A stretch of DNA of 64,000 nucleotides from Bacillota bacterium (GCA_023435895.1 JAEZLH010000017.1:434001-498000); one strand, 5' to 3'. Positions 6,922 through 16,419 are shown, numbered from the stretch's first letter. The notes: a model not told the origin generated them from the sequence alone. A program made the numbers and translations.

Positions 6922-7704
6922 ATGCTTGCAATTGAAAGAAGAAATAAAATATTAGCACTGTTGCAGAAGGAAAGTCGTGTTGTAGTCAGTGATTTGAGCA
7001 AAATTTTTCATGTAACAGAAGAGACAATTCGAAGAGATCTGGAGAAGTTAGAAAAAGACGGATTTGCAAAGAAGGCCTATGGCGGTGCAATCATTAATGA
7101 AAGCGTGAATTCTGATTTGCCCTTTACTGTCAGAAAGACCGCCAATGTAGTGAGCAAGCAGGCAATAGCAGATATCATTTCCTCAATTGTTGAGGATGGG
7201 GATCACATTATGATGGATGCCAGTTCCACAGCAGTCTATATTGCAAAACAGCTAAAGAATAAAAAAAATCTCACAATTATTACAAATTCAGTGGAGATAC
7301 TGCTGGAGTTATCGGATATAGCCGGTTGGAAGATTCTATCCACCGGAGGAATGATGAAGGAGGGAGCACTCTCCTTGGTTGGTAATCAGGCAGAGAGAAT
7401 GCTCTCCAATTATCACGTGGATAAGGCAATCATTTCCTGCAAAGGACTTGATATTGAGAAGGGAATTACCGATTCCAATGATATGGAAGCCGAAATAAAA
7501 CGAATTATGATTGATTCTGCAAAGCTTAAAATTCTTGCAGCAGACCAATCAAAATTTGATAGAATATCGTTTACAACAATTTGTGATCTATCCGATGTGG
7601 ATGTGATCGTCACAGATGAAGAACCGGATGAAAAATGGAATACCGCATTAAGTCCGATGGATGTTGAAATCTATCATTCACAGATGGTTCCATCGGAAGA
7701 ATAG
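6922..7704 (+). CDS. DeoR-family transcription regulator of the BMC operon
   Basis: The regulator has 260 residues: an N-terminal winged helix-turn-helix (residues 1-55; MLAIERRNKILALLQKESRV, with the recognition segment VTEETIRRDLEKLE) and a C-terminal DeoRC sugar-phosphate sensor (about 75-235, with DASSTAVYIAKQL and ITNSVEILLEL). DeoR regulators commonly repress sugar catabolic operons and respond to a phosphorylated intermediate; here fuculose- or rhamnulose-1-phosphate is a reasonable guess. It lies inside the operon, between the shell genes and the dehydratase. A GGAAGGAAGG ribosome site precedes the ATG. No operator could be named from the sequence. The family is firm, the inducer is inference. 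Confidence 0.9.
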   Translation: MLAIERRNKILALLQKESRVVVSDLSKIFHVTEETIRRDLEKLEKDGFAKKAYGGAIINESVNSDLPFTVRKTANVVSKQAIADIISSIVEDGDHIMMDASSTAVYIAKQLKNKKNLTIITNSVEILLELSDIAGWKILSTGGMMKEGALSLVGNQAERMLSNYHVDKAIISCKGLDIEKGITDSNDMEAEIKRIMIDSAKLKILAADQSKFDRISFTTICDLSDVDVIVTDEEPDEKWNTALSPMDVEIYHSQMVPSEE

Positions 7705-7760
7705 AAACGAATGATAACGAATGATAATGAATGAAACAAACTTGTTAAATGGAGGTAACC

Positions 7761-10283
7761 ATGAGCAAATATTATGATGGTGAAATTACAAAGAGCCCGC
7801 GTATCGTAAAATTAATTGATGACTTATATGCAAGTAAGCCCCAAATCGAGGCGGATCGTGCTGTTTTGCTGACCGAAAGCTATATGCAAACGGAGGATGA
7901 GCCGATTATAACCAGACGTGCGAAAGCATTTGAGCATATTTTAAAGAACATTCCCATCATAATAAGAGAGGGTGAGCTAATTGTAGGTAGTGCTACCAAA
8001 GCACCCCGAGGTTGTCAGGTGTTTCCGGAGTATTCCTATCGTTGGTTGGAAGAGGAATTTGATACGGTTGCGGATAGAAGCGCTGATCCGTTTTATATTG
8101 CAGAAGAGACGAAAGAGACGCTTCGAAACGTATATACCTACTGGAACGGTAAGACGACCAGTGAGCTGGCTTCTTCTTATATGGCTCCAGAGGCAAAACA
8201 GGCGATTGACCATAATATCTTCACTCCGGGTAATTACTTTTATAATGGAATTGGTCATGTAACCGTATCCTATGATAAGGTACTATCCATTGGATATGAA
8301 GGAATCATGGATGAAGCAAAAGTAGCTCTATCCAAGCTGAAGATTTCTGATATGGACTATTCAAAACGTTCGTCCTTTTTAAAGTCAGTAATCCGTAGCT
8401 GCGAAGCGGTTATTTTGTATGCCAAGCGTTATGCTGAGCTTGCCAGAGCTGAGGCAGCAAGCTGTAAGGATAACCAGCGTGCTGTAGAGTTAAATCAGAT
8501 AGCAAAGAACTGTGAACGGGTACCGAGATTTGGCGCAACTTCCTTTTATGAAGCCTGCCAATCCTTCTGGTTTGTACAGATGCTTTTGCAGGTGGAATCC
8601 AGCGGGCATTCTATTTCACCGGGAAGATTTGATCAATATATGTATCCCTACTATGAAGCGGATTTGAAGGCCGAAGTAATTACAAGGGAATTTGCACAGG
8701 AATTGATTGATTGCATCTGGGTAAAGCTTAATGACTTGAATAAGGTACGTGATGCAGCGTCCGCAGAAGGCTTTGCAGGATACAGTTTGTTTCAGAATTT
8801 GATTGTAGGTGGTCAGGACAGCAGAGGAATGGATGCAACCAATGATCTATCTTTTCTATGCATTGAAGCATCCATGCATGTGATGCTTCCTCAGCCTTCC
8901 TTATCCATACGTGTTTGGAATAATACCCCCCATGAATTAATGATAAAGGCGGCAAAGCTTACCCGTACGGGAATTGGTTTACCGGCCTATTATAATGATG
9001 AAGTAGTCATCCCTTCCTTACAGAACAGAGGATTATCATTAGCAGATGCCAGGGATTATAATATCATCGGTTGTGTGGAGCCTCAAAAGGCAGGAAAGAC
9101 CGATGGCTGGCATGATGCAGCGTTCTTTAATATGTGCAGACCTCTTGAACTGGTGTTTAGTAACGGTGAAGACAAGGGAGTACAGATTAGTATTCAGACT
9201 GGTGAAGTAGAGAAGATGACCAGCTTTGATGAAGTATTTGAGTCATATCAAAAGCAGATGAATTATATGATTGAGCTGATGGTCAATGCCATCAACGCCA
9301 TAGATGTAGCACATGCACAGCGTTGCCCCCTTCCCTTCCAGTCTTGTATGATTGACGACTGCATCGGAAGAGGAGTAAGCCTTCAAGAAGGTGGTGCAAT
9401 CTATAACTTTACAGGACCACAGGGCTTTGGTATTGCGAATATGACGGATTCCCTCTATGCAATAAAGAAGCTAGTGTTTGAGCAGGGTAAGATTACTCTT
9501 GGTGAATTAAAAAGAGCCTTAGAATTGAACTACGGGAAAGGCATCGATCCTGTTACAGCCGAAGAAGTTACAAAGCAGATTGTATATAATTTAGCTTCTG
9601 CTGGCAAGAAGGTATCGGAGAAAGAGATTGCTGATATTTACCGTATTACCTTAGACGGCGGGCTTTCAGCTGAGGATAAGAAGAAATTCGATGATTTACT
9701 TGAAATGATTAATGAGCTACCCAAGTATGGCAATGATATTCCTGAGGTTGATTGGTTCGCCAGAGAAGTAGCATATACCTATACAAGAGTTTTGGAAGAT
9801 TATAAGAACCCAAGAGGGGGAACCTATCAGGCTGGATTATATCCGGTATCTGCAAATGTACCCCTAGGTGCGCAGACCGGCGCCACACCGGACGGAAGAC
9901 TGGCAAGAAGACCGGTTGCAGACGGGGTATCGCCATCCTCCGGTAAGGACATTAATGGACCTACTGCCGCAGCGAACTCCGTAGCGAAGCTGGATCACTA
10001 TATTGCATCCAACGGAACCTTATTCAATCAAAAGTTCCACCCATCAGCTCTAAGTGGTGTAAAAGGGCTTGAGAATTTCATATCCCTGATTCGCTCTTAT
10101 TTTGATCAAAAGGGAAGTCATATGCAGTTTAATGTAGTGAGCAGGGAGACACTTCTGGACGCACAGAAGAATCCTGAGAAATACAAGACTCTGGTAGTAA
10201 GGGTTGCGGGGTATAGCGCATTATTTACTTCCCTGTCAAGATCGTTACAGGAAGATATTATCGCTAGAACGGAGCAGCACTGA
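7761..10283 (+). CDS. pduY: B12-independent (glycyl radical) 1,2-propanediol dehydratase
   Basis: This glycyl radical enzyme of 840 residues removes water from 1,2-propanediol (or glycerol) to give the aldehyde. The catalytic cysteine is C438 in GCVEPQ, with the diol-dehydratase glutamate E440 two residues on. The radical glycine is G817 in RVAGYSALF. SSGHSIS and NGIGHVT supply the expected substrate-site histidines. As I recall, numbering from the ATG at 7761 matches the Roseburia propanediol dehydratase (C438, E440, G817). That ATG has GGAGGT 4-9 bases upstream; the in-frame ATG at 7749 overlaps that site and is rejected. The activase follows. It is the signature enzyme of this BMC. Diol specificity over choline rests on the GCVEP motif. 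Confidence 0.94.
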   Translation: MSKYYDGEITKSPRIVKLIDDLYASKPQIEADRAVLLTESYMQTEDEPIITRRAKAFEHILKNIPIIIREGELIVGSATKAPRGCQVFPEYSYRWLEEEFDTVADRSADPFYIAEETKETLRNVYTYWNGKTTSELASSYMAPEAKQAIDHNIFTPGNYFYNGIGHVTVSYDKVLSIGYEGIMDEAKVALSKLKISDMDYSKRSSFLKSVIRSCEAVILYAKRYAELARAEAASCKDNQRAVELNQIAKNCERVPRFGATSFYEACQSFWFVQMLLQVESSGHSISPGRFDQYMYPYYEADLKAEVITREFAQELIDCIWVKLNDLNKVRDAASAEGFAGYSLFQNLIVGGQDSRGMDATNDLSFLCIEASMHVMLPQPSLSIRVWNNTPHELMIKAAKLTRTGIGLPAYYNDEVVIPSLQNRGLSLADARDYNIIGCVEPQKAGKTDGWHDAAFFNMCRPLELVFSNGEDKGVQISIQTGEVEKMTSFDEVFESYQKQMNYMIELMVNAINAIDVAHAQRCPLPFQSCMIDDCIGRGVSLQEGGAIYNFTGPQGFGIANMTDSLYAIKKLVFEQGKITLGELKRALELNYGKGIDPVTAEEVTKQIVYNLASAGKKVSEKEIADIYRITLDGGLSAEDKKKFDDLLEMINELPKYGNDIPEVDWFAREVAYTYTRVLEDYKNPRGGTYQAGLYPVSANVPLGAQTGATPDGRLARRPVADGVSPSSGKDINGPTAAANSVAKLDHYIASNGTLFNQKFHPSALSGVKGLENFISLIRSYFDQKGSHMQFNVVSRETLLDAQKNPEKYKTLVVRVAGYSALFTSLSRSLQEDIIARTEQH

Positions 10284-10397
10284 TACATAGATAAAATTGC
10301 GATATTACTTATAGGGATTGGATATTATAGCTAGAGCATAACAGTACAGAGTTTAAATTAAGTAAAAGACAGTTAACTGGACATAGGAGGACGAAGC

Positions 10398-11189
10398 ATG
10401 GAAGTGGAGAATAGGCAGATTACCGGACGGATTTTTGACATACAAAGATTTTCCATCCATGATGGTCCCGGAATCCGTACTATCATTTTCTTAAAGGGTT
10501 GTAGACTGCGTTGCAAATGGTGCTGTAATCCTGAATCGCAGCAATATGAGATTCAGAAGATGAACGTGCAGGGCAAGGAGAAGGTTATTGGTCGGGATGT
10601 TACCGTAGAGGAAGTAATGGAGGAAATTAAAAAGGACTTTCCCTATTATCGAAGATCCGGCGGCGGAGTTACCCTATCCGGCGGAGAAGCACTGTTACAG
10701 CCTGAATTTGCAATTGGGGTATTAAAGGCTTGTCAGGAATACGGAATTAATACTGCGATTGAAACCTCCGGTTTTACGGAATTTGAGGTCATTGAGAACT
10801 ATTTGCCCCATTTGGATTATATATTAATGGATATCAAGCATATAGACAGTAAAAAGCATGAGCAATTTACCAGTCAGACCAATAAGCTAATTCTAGAGAA
10901 TGCCCGCAAGATTGCGGAAAGTGGAGCCAATCTGATTATACGTGTCCCAGTGATTCCAGGCTTTAATCACACGGAACAGGAGATTTTAAGTATCGCTTCC
11001 TTTGCAGGTACCCTTCCTGGAGTGGAAGAGCTACATCTGCTTCCTTATCACCGCCTTGGTCAGGATAAATACGAAGGACTGGGAAGAGTTTATGAACTGA
11101 CGGATATCAAGCCTCTTGATAATGATTATATGAATGGTTTAATGGAAGCAGTGATAAGAACCGGCTTAAAATGCCAGGTAGGCGGTTGA
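10398..11189 (+). CDS. Radical-SAM activating enzyme for the glycyl radical dehydratase
   Basis: The protein has 263 residues with the radical SAM motif C-x3-C-x2-C in GCRLRCKWCC near residue 35, preceded by the activase signature FSIHDGPGIRTIIFLKGC, and followed by SGGEALLQPEF and the MDIKH strand. It makes the glycyl radical on the dehydratase. It lacks the ferredoxin-like insert with eight cysteines found in many glycyl-radical activases after the SAM cluster: only one extra Cys follows. In that respect it resembles the compact pyruvate formate-lyase activase. AGGAGG precedes the ATG. It sits 115 bp after its partner. The pairing is inferred from adjacency and family. Confidence 0.93.
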   Translation: MEVENRQITGRIFDIQRFSIHDGPGIRTIIFLKGCRLRCKWCCNPESQQYEIQKMNVQGKEKVIGRDVTVEEVMEEIKKDFPYYRRSGGGVTLSGGEALLQPEFAIGVLKACQEYGINTAIETSGFTEFEVIENYLPHLDYILMDIKHIDSKKHEQFTSQTNKLILENARKIAESGANLIIRVPVIPGFNHTEQEILSIASFAGTLPGVEELHLLPYHRLGQDKYEGLGRVYELTDIKPLDNDYMNGLMEAVIRTGLKCQVGG

Positions 11190-11272
11190 TTAAGATAAAT
11201 GAACGATAGTAATCGAATGGATTAATACACCATAAATGACACGAGTAATATAAAGTAGATGGAGGGTATAAC

Positions 11273-11647
11273 ATGAGTCAGGAATTTACAGGAAGAGAAG
11301 ATAAGCTTAGAATGATACAGGAATATGTTCCTGGTAAACAGATTACCATTGCCCATGTTATTGCAAATCCAGATGATACTCTCTACAGAGAGGTGGGACT
11401 GAAGGAAAAGTCAGAAAACCACAGGTCTGCGATTGGTATTATCACCATGACACCCGGGGAGGCTGCTATTATAGCCGGAGACATTGCTCTTAAAACCTCA
11501 GGAGTGACATTGGGCTTTATTGATCGGGTTACAGGGACATTAATCGTTACAGGCACCGTATCCGAGGTGGAAGCGTCTTTAAATGCAATCACAACCTTCT
11601 CTGAGGATAAACTTGGCTTTAGTGTATGTCCCATTACCAGAACATAA
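11273..11647 (+). CDS. pduU: Circularly permuted BMC-H shell protein (PduU/EutS family)
   Basis: This protein of 124 residues is in PduU/EutS order: an N-terminal polar segment (VPGKQITIAHVIANP) that forms a small beta barrel over the pore, then the permuted BMC fold with AIGIITMTPGEAAIIAGDIALK. Such hexamers are minor facet tiles, with the pore plugged by the barrel. A GGAGG ribosome site lies upstream. It is the last recognisable BMC gene; a strong hairpin follows 200 bp later, so the operon probably ends here. Length and motifs are normal for the family. Confidence 0.93.
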   Translation: MSQEFTGREDKLRMIQEYVPGKQITIAHVIANPDDTLYREVGLKEKSENHRSAIGIITMTPGEAAIIAGDIALKTSGVTLGFIDRVTGTLIVTGTVSEVEASLNAITTFSEDKLGFSVCPITRT

Positions 11648-11854
11648 TTTGTTGTTATAGCACAGCATCAATGATGATAGTATAAGGAAGATGTTCCTAT
11701 AACAAGTTATTGGTTCTCTGCAATGTTTTATTTGGTGATTACTTGTAAAATTTATAAAATAATATGTTGGAAGCTTATCATTGTGTTATATACCGTTCTA
11801 AAATGCTTATTTTCTTATATTCAATTGTATTTGATATGGGAATCCCATAGAGTG

Positions 11855-11928
11855 ATAAAAAGGGTGTTACAAAGCAATAATCCTTAGCAATATGCTGAGA
11901 GAATATTATTTTGTAACACCCTTTTTAT
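11855..11928. terminator. Long hairpin between convergent genes, likely two-way terminator
   Basis: The arms 11855-11873 and 11910-11928 are perfect inverted repeats of 19 bases (core AGGGTGTTACAAA) around a 36-base loop that itself has a smaller hairpin (CTTAGCA with TGCTGAG). The ends are A- and T-rich on both strands, as in two-way terminators. It separates the BMC operon from the convergent acetate transporter gene. The same core recurs in the element at 25666-25803. The 421-bp gap holds nothing else I recognise. Confidence 0.75.
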
Positions 11929-12068
11929 GAAAGAATCTTTATTATCGAGAAATAGAAGCCCTATAAATAGAGTTTCTAGGCTTCCATTTCCCAATTGTTA
12001 TATATTCAGGAGATAGGAATTCAAAGAGAATCCTGTCTTCTTTAAGGTACGCTATTCAAGTTGCAGAA

Positions 12069-12632
12069 TTATAAAGGCATTACGGTTTTACCGTATTCCT
12101 GATTTACTACCTGTGCAACAGCATTATAGATAGCAGATAATCCGCAGAAAATTCCAACGTATCCAGCGATGGTATGAACAAGTTCAATACCTGTAAAATC
12201 ACCGATTGCAAGTAAGAAGAATAACGCGGTTAAGCTTAAGAATACAATCTGAGTTGTACGATTGTGCTTTAATGTACCGATATACATAAAGAGTGTGAAA
12301 ACACCCCAAAGACCTAAGTAAAAACCAACGCTTTTCGCATCAGCGGCAGCAATACCTTTAAAAGGATTGATCCAAATTAAGATCAATGACCACCAGAAGA
12401 AGCCATATGCAGTAAATGCGGTTGCTCCAAAGGTGTTATTTTTTTTGAATTCCATAATACCTGCAATAATCTGTGCAGCACCGCCAAGAGCGAAGCCCAT
12501 AGCAACGATAACGATGGAAAGTGGTAAAAAGCCGGCATTATGTAGGTTTAATAAGCAGGTAGTCATGCCAAAACCTAAAAGTCCAAGAGGAGCAGGATTA
12601 GCAATGGGGGATTGATTTGTTTGAGTAGACAT
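12069..12632 (-). CDS. satP: Acetate uptake transporter, GPR1/FUN34/YaaH (SatP) family
   Basis: The protein has 187 residues with the family signature NPAPLGLLGFGMTT near residue 13 and six hydrophobic segments with short loops. Members carry acetate, propionate or succinate with protons across the cell membrane. Its place next to a propionate-generating microcompartment operon, though on the other strand, suggests short-chain fatty acid exchange, which is inference. The gene is alone: converging with the BMC operon across a hairpin and followed upstream by a 447-bp non-coding stretch. The ribosome site GGAAGG lies just before the ATG. Family call firm. Confidence 0.9.
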   Translation of the reverse strand: MSTQTNQSPIANPAPLGLLGFGMTTCLLNLHNAGFLPLSIVIVAMGFALGGAAQIIAGIMEFKKNNTFGATAFTAYGFFWWSLILIWINPFKGIAAADAKSVGFYLGLWGVFTLFMYIGTLKHNRTTQIVFLSLTALFFLLAIGDFTGIELVHTIAGYVGIFCGLSAIYNAVAQVVNQEYGKTVMPL

Positions 12633-13079
12633 AATTGATAAAAGTCCTTCCTATTATATTATTCTTGCGAAAACGCACGAAATATATCGTATCATCTAAT
12701 GAGACAAATATCAACAATTATTTCTCGAAATTATAATTAAAGTATGAAAACCTAAAGTATGAAAAGGATTACTTTTCACTCCCAGTCAAAGTTAAGGATA
12801 TGATTACGACAAATATTTTCGGAAATTATTTATCGTAATCATTATGCCAAGTTCTGAGTTGGGAGTGAGCAGTAACTTAAAAGGTCTGATAAACTGTAGC
12901 AATGGAATTTGTTGAAGATCTTTTGACCCCAGCATTATCAATTATTAAGTCGAAAATATTTAGTGGTTTAATAGGAATGTAGAGAATAAATTATTATAGC
13001 CATGTATATCGCAATGACTTAATTAAGAGATAGAGAAGTTATTGATATACGAAATCAATGTTTATTAGGGGGCTTAAAG
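12633..13079. other. 447-bp gap with a nested 91-bp inverted repeat (12777-12867)
   Basis: I see no gene. The outer arms CACTCCCA (12777-12784) and TGGGAGTG (12860-12867) and perfect inner arms ATGATTACGA (12800-12809) and TCGTAATCAT (12833-12842) would fold a long imperfect hairpin. No poly-T run follows on the + strand. It could be a small structured RNA, a leader element or a miniature mobile element remnant. Confidence 0.6.
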
Positions 13080-13577
13080 GTGAAGAAAACGATAGTAAGA
13101 GCAATAATCTGTTTACTTGTGGTGGGATCATTTGTACCGATTACATTTAAAGTGATAGAGTATAAGAACACAAAAGAATATGGTAATAAAATTAGAGATG
13201 TATCCGATGATATTTACTCAGCCAGCATCCTTCCTTATTATTTGTGCGGTAAGGTGGCGGATGCCTTAAAGGCTTCGAATCCTACGGATAACCTAAGTGA
13301 AAGTATTGATTCCTTGCAAGAAAGCTGGTCTGCCCGTTACGATATTATGGAAAATGAGAAATCCAAGATAGATATAAAGATGAAAACCTTCAAAAGTCCA
13401 CCCAAAAAGTATGTTAAAGCATACAGTTATTTGCAGAAGGAATATGAGGAATACAATACGCTATATGACCTTTCAATAAATCCAACAGGTACCTATGCAT
13501 CCTATTTAAATGATTGCTATAACCATAAAATTAATCTATTTTCGTATGAAAATACTACGGCCGACCTCCTCCCTTAA
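13080..13577 (+). CDS. Membrane-anchored protein of unknown function
   Basis: The protein has 165 residues and I do not recognise it. Residues 4-22 are one hydrophobic segment (KTIVRAIICLLVVGSFVPI) that would act as a signal anchor, leaving a charged, helical extracellular part with Lys/Tyr-rich stretches (for example KKYVKAYSYLQKEYEEYNTLYD), possibly a short coiled coil. The start is GTG at 13080, with TAGGGGGC upstream. The last codons and the TAA at 13575 lie inside a terminator-like stem (13564-13586), so the natural C-terminus may have been trimmed, or the gene has evolved into its own terminator. Neighbours are an acetate transporter and a two-component pair; no function is assigned. 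Confidence 0.6.
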   Translation: MKKTIVRAIICLLVVGSFVPITFKVIEYKNTKEYGNKIRDVSDDIYSASILPYYLCGKVADALKASNPTDNLSESIDSLQESWSARYDIMENEKSKIDIKMKTFKSPPKKYVKAYSYLQKEYEEYNTLYDLSINPTGTYASYLNDCYNHKINLFSYENTTADLLP

Positions 13578-13590
13578 AGAGGAGGTTTCT
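13564..13590. terminator. Terminator-like hairpin overlapping a stop codon
   Basis: ACCTCCTC (13564-13571) and GAGGAGGT (13579-13586) form a perfect stem of 8 pairs with a 7-base loop and a T-rich exit. It lies between convergent genes (13080-13577 on + and 13616-14386 on -). The TAA of the + gene falls in the loop. Confidence 0.65.
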
Positions 13591-13615
13591 TAATAAAAAA
13601 CAAGATAAGTCGGTT

Positions 13616-14386
13616 TTAGTTTTCTCTGTGATTTTTGGAAATCTCCTCACGGTAGTTAGCAGGGCTGATTCCTGCAACTTGTTTGAAGGTTTTGCTAAAA
13701 TGAAAGGGATCGGTATACCCAACCAAATTGGCAACCATATTAATCGTAAGGGAAGCATCTCCTAACAGCTGTTTTGCAATATTAATGCGATAGTTCATGA
13801 TATATTTGGAGGGGGTTATGTTTGTATGTTTTACAAATATTTTGGTCAGATAAGAAGGGGAAAAAGAAAAATATTCTGCAATTTGATTTAAATCAATTTG
13901 CTTTTGATAGTTTTGTTCTATATATTTCTTTATCATCTTTGCTACTTCTTCTGAATTATAGGAGGCTGATTTCTGATCCGTGAGCATGTCATGGGTGGAG
14001 AGAAACATAAGCTCCAGCCGCTTTAATATATCCGTTAATTCATCCGTATTGATTGGTTTTAAGAGATAAGAGAAAACTCCATATTCAATTGCGGATTTGG
14101 CATAAGCAAAATCATCGTGACCACTTAAGATAACACATTTTATATAGTTGTTAAACTCAGATATTTGCTTTACTAATTGGATGCCATCCATAACAGGCAT
14201 TTGAATATCGGTAAATATAACGTTAGGTGTTTGCTGTTTTATGAAGTTTAGTGCATCCTCACCGTTATTGACAATACTGATTACTTTAAAATTACCATTC
14301 GCTGCTTCGATTTTTTTTGCTATATTCTTGGCCAGTAATTTTTCATCTTCAACCACAACAACGGTAAAAACTTTTCTTTCACTCAT
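13616..14386 (-). CDS. Response regulator with AraC-type DNA-binding domain (YesN type)
   Basis: The product has 256 residues: a receiver domain (residues 1-120; VVVEDEKLL acidic pair and the phospho-acceptor Asp in TDIQMPVMDG near residue 56) and a C-terminal AraC helix-turn-helix pair (about 150-250, ending SFSPSYLTKIF and GYTDPFHFSKTFK). Such regulators with YesM-like kinases control sugar ABC importers. It overlaps the kinase gene by 8 bp. The ATG at 14386 has AGGAGG upstream and is preferred to the TTG at 14389. The probable target is the divergent ABC operon starting at 16420. Confidence 0.92.
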   Translation of the reverse strand: MSERKVFTVVVVEDEKLLAKNIAKKIEAANGNFKVISIVNNGEDALNFIKQQTPNVIFTDIQMPVMDGIQLVKQISEFNNYIKCVILSGHDDFAYAKSAIEYGVFSYLLKPINTDELTDILKRLELMFLSTHDMLTDQKSASYNSEEVAKMIKKYIEQNYQKQIDLNQIAEYFSFSPSYLTKIFVKHTNITPSKYIMNYRINIAKQLLGDASLTINMVANLVGYTDPFHFSKTFKQVAGISPANYREEISKNHREN

Positions 14387-16211
14387 CAATCTTGCCTCCT
14401 ATGGTTACTAATGCTCCTCCTTGAGCTAGGTTTGTAATGCGAAATATGTGGCTGCCCTTATATAAAAGCTTAAAGCGAATATAGATATTCATAAGCCCCA
14501 TACCACGGATTTCTAGATTGGGTAATAACCCAGTCTTATTAATATCCTCAATTTTTTTATTCAGATCTTCGATTTCTTCATTACTAAACCCGGTTCCATT
14601 ATCTGAAATAGCAAGTTCCCAATGTGTTTTCGTTACAGTACCTCGAATGGTTACCTTCCACGGTGGTTTCACAGACTTAGTAGTAAATTTAATGGAATTC
14701 TCTACAATTAGCTGGACGCATAGCTTTGGTATTTTTATAGGTAACATTTCGTCAGGAATGGATATCTCATAGATTAAGTCATCATCATATCTTATCTTCA
14801 TGCATTTCAAATAGTCCAGAGTATGTTTAATTTCCATCTCTAAGGGCACCAATAATTCTTTGTCCGATGAAATGTATCGGAGAATGTTGGATATATTCTG
14901 ACACATTAATTGTATCTCTTCATTCATGTTTTCATCTGCCATGGACTGAATAGTTGCCAGTGAATTATACAGAAAATGTGGATTCATTTGAGATTGCAAA
15001 GCGAGCATACGGGATTGCATTTCTTGATTTTGCAGGGTTATTTCCCGTTCCATCGAACGCTGTGCTTTCTTTTGCATGGTTACTAAGGCATCATAAAGGG
15101 TATTAAACTCAACAATATGGGTATCTATATCTGGGAAGCTGCGATTCATTTTCGTAATATCTAATTTAAAGGATTGAACCTGTTTGTATATTTTCGTGAT
15201 TGGTGTGGTTATAATTCGTGCTGCAATGAAGGATAGAAAGAGCATTGCAATACCGATAATCAAAAGAATGATTACGTTAGCTTTAATATATTCAAAGGTA
15301 GGGCGAAATAAAGAACTATTTTTAACCACTGTTGCCACTGTAAAATTCGTATAATCCGATGTTTTGAAAAAAATATGAGTGTTCTTATCAAATTTATAAT
15401 TCGTCACCTTATTGTCAGCAGATGGCTTCTTAGAGCTTATTGACAAAAAGTAATTCGAGTATTTGATGCTGGAAAACTCGGGATATATTAAATTGCCGTT
15501 CGCATCAAAAATATAAATGGATTCATCATAGGATCTTATGATATTATTAATTTTTTTAGTTAAAAAGGAGATTGGGTTTTTAACTTCAATAATTCCTTGT
15601 GGGATGTTATAGCTGTTGTAATACATTTCGTAGATAGATATGAAGGAGGCACCGCCTTTATAAGAGTAAAAATTCTTGAGGCGTTCGTCCACATCGCAGG
15701 TTAGCAGCTTGTAATGTGCTGAATCCATAAAGTTCTTATACCAGGGAAAATCTTTGGCTGAAGTTTTTGATGTAGAAGTGTCAAGGCCTACACCAAATAC
15801 TCCTTTCTCAAGAGAGTATAAATAAATCTGCACGACCGGTTGATTCGGGCCTAATATTGCTGTTAACATATCAATGAGTACTTTTGTGTTCTTAATATTA
15901 TCATATGCGGTATTTTGGCTGGAATAGGAATCATTGTCCACATTATTAATGTAGTTTGTAAATCGCTCCTTAATTAAGTTGGAATAGGAAATATTCTGTG
16001 CTACGGTATCAAGTGTTTTAGCTTCTTCATCAAAATAAGTGGAGATAGTATCCGTATTTAATGTAATCTGGTGGAAGGCCTCTTTTCTGATTTTCTTCGT
16101 TTCAGATATGATGAAGAAGGACATTACGCATAATAAAACACTAAATAAGATATAAAAATAAGTCACGAATAGCGTGGATTGTATACTTTTGGTTTTTAAT
16201 AATCTCTTCAT
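14379..16211 (-). CDS. YesM-type sensor histidine kinase
   Basis: The kinase has 610 residues: a membrane segment at about residues 13-33, a large extracellular sensor domain (about 35-305), a second membrane segment at about 310-335, a HAMP-like linker, and the His_kinase segment QMNPHFLYNSLATIQSM with the phospho-acceptor His near residue 415. A HATPase_c domain follows (VENSIKF as N box, DNGTGF and GMGLMNI as G boxes). It probably senses an extracellular sugar or a loaded binding protein and phosphorylates the adjacent AraC-type regulator, with which it is translationally coupled. It is transcribed away from the ABC importer operon. Family firm, ligand unknown. Confidence 0.93.
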   Translation of the reverse strand: MKRLLKTKSIQSTLFVTYFYILFSVLLCVMSFFIISETKKIRKEAFHQITLNTDTISTYFDEEAKTLDTVAQNISYSNLIKERFTNYINNVDNDSYSSQNTAYDNIKNTKVLIDMLTAILGPNQPVVQIYLYSLEKGVFGVGLDTSTSKTSAKDFPWYKNFMDSAHYKLLTCDVDERLKNFYSYKGGASFISIYEMYYNSYNIPQGIIEVKNPISFLTKKINNIIRSYDESIYIFDANGNLIYPEFSSIKYSNYFLSISSKKPSADNKVTNYKFDKNTHIFFKTSDYTNFTVATVVKNSSLFRPTFEYIKANVIILLIIGIAMLFLSFIAARIITTPITKIYKQVQSFKLDITKMNRSFPDIDTHIVEFNTLYDALVTMQKKAQRSMEREITLQNQEMQSRMLALQSQMNPHFLYNSLATIQSMADENMNEEIQLMCQNISNILRYISSDKELLVPLEMEIKHTLDYLKCMKIRYDDDLIYEISIPDEMLPIKIPKLCVQLIVENSIKFTTKSVKPPWKVTIRGTVTKTHWELAISDNGTGFSNEEIEDLNKKIEDINKTGLLPNLEIRGMGLMNIYIRFKLLYKGSHIFRITNLAQGGALVTIGGKIDE

Positions 16212-16419
16212 GGATTAGGTCCTCACTAGATGGAGTATTTTTACCTGGTTAAAATATTACATATAGGTGGAACGAATTATACATTCCAACAGATTGCTTT
16301 AATCAATATAATATAGACATAGCATTGAAATGTCAATAATGTATAAAAACAGGAATAAGTTTTGGAAGTTATTAGACATTGTGCTAAATTGATTTGGAGG
16401 ACAAGAAAGGAAGGATTTT

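Noticed and set aside
7977..8258. Antisense small frames in the dehydratase gene
   Set aside because: No ribosome site and no domain; they lie inside a gene with strong family evidence.
9709..9936. Antisense frame with many prolines in the dehydratase gene
   Set aside because: Shadow frame without a ribosome site.
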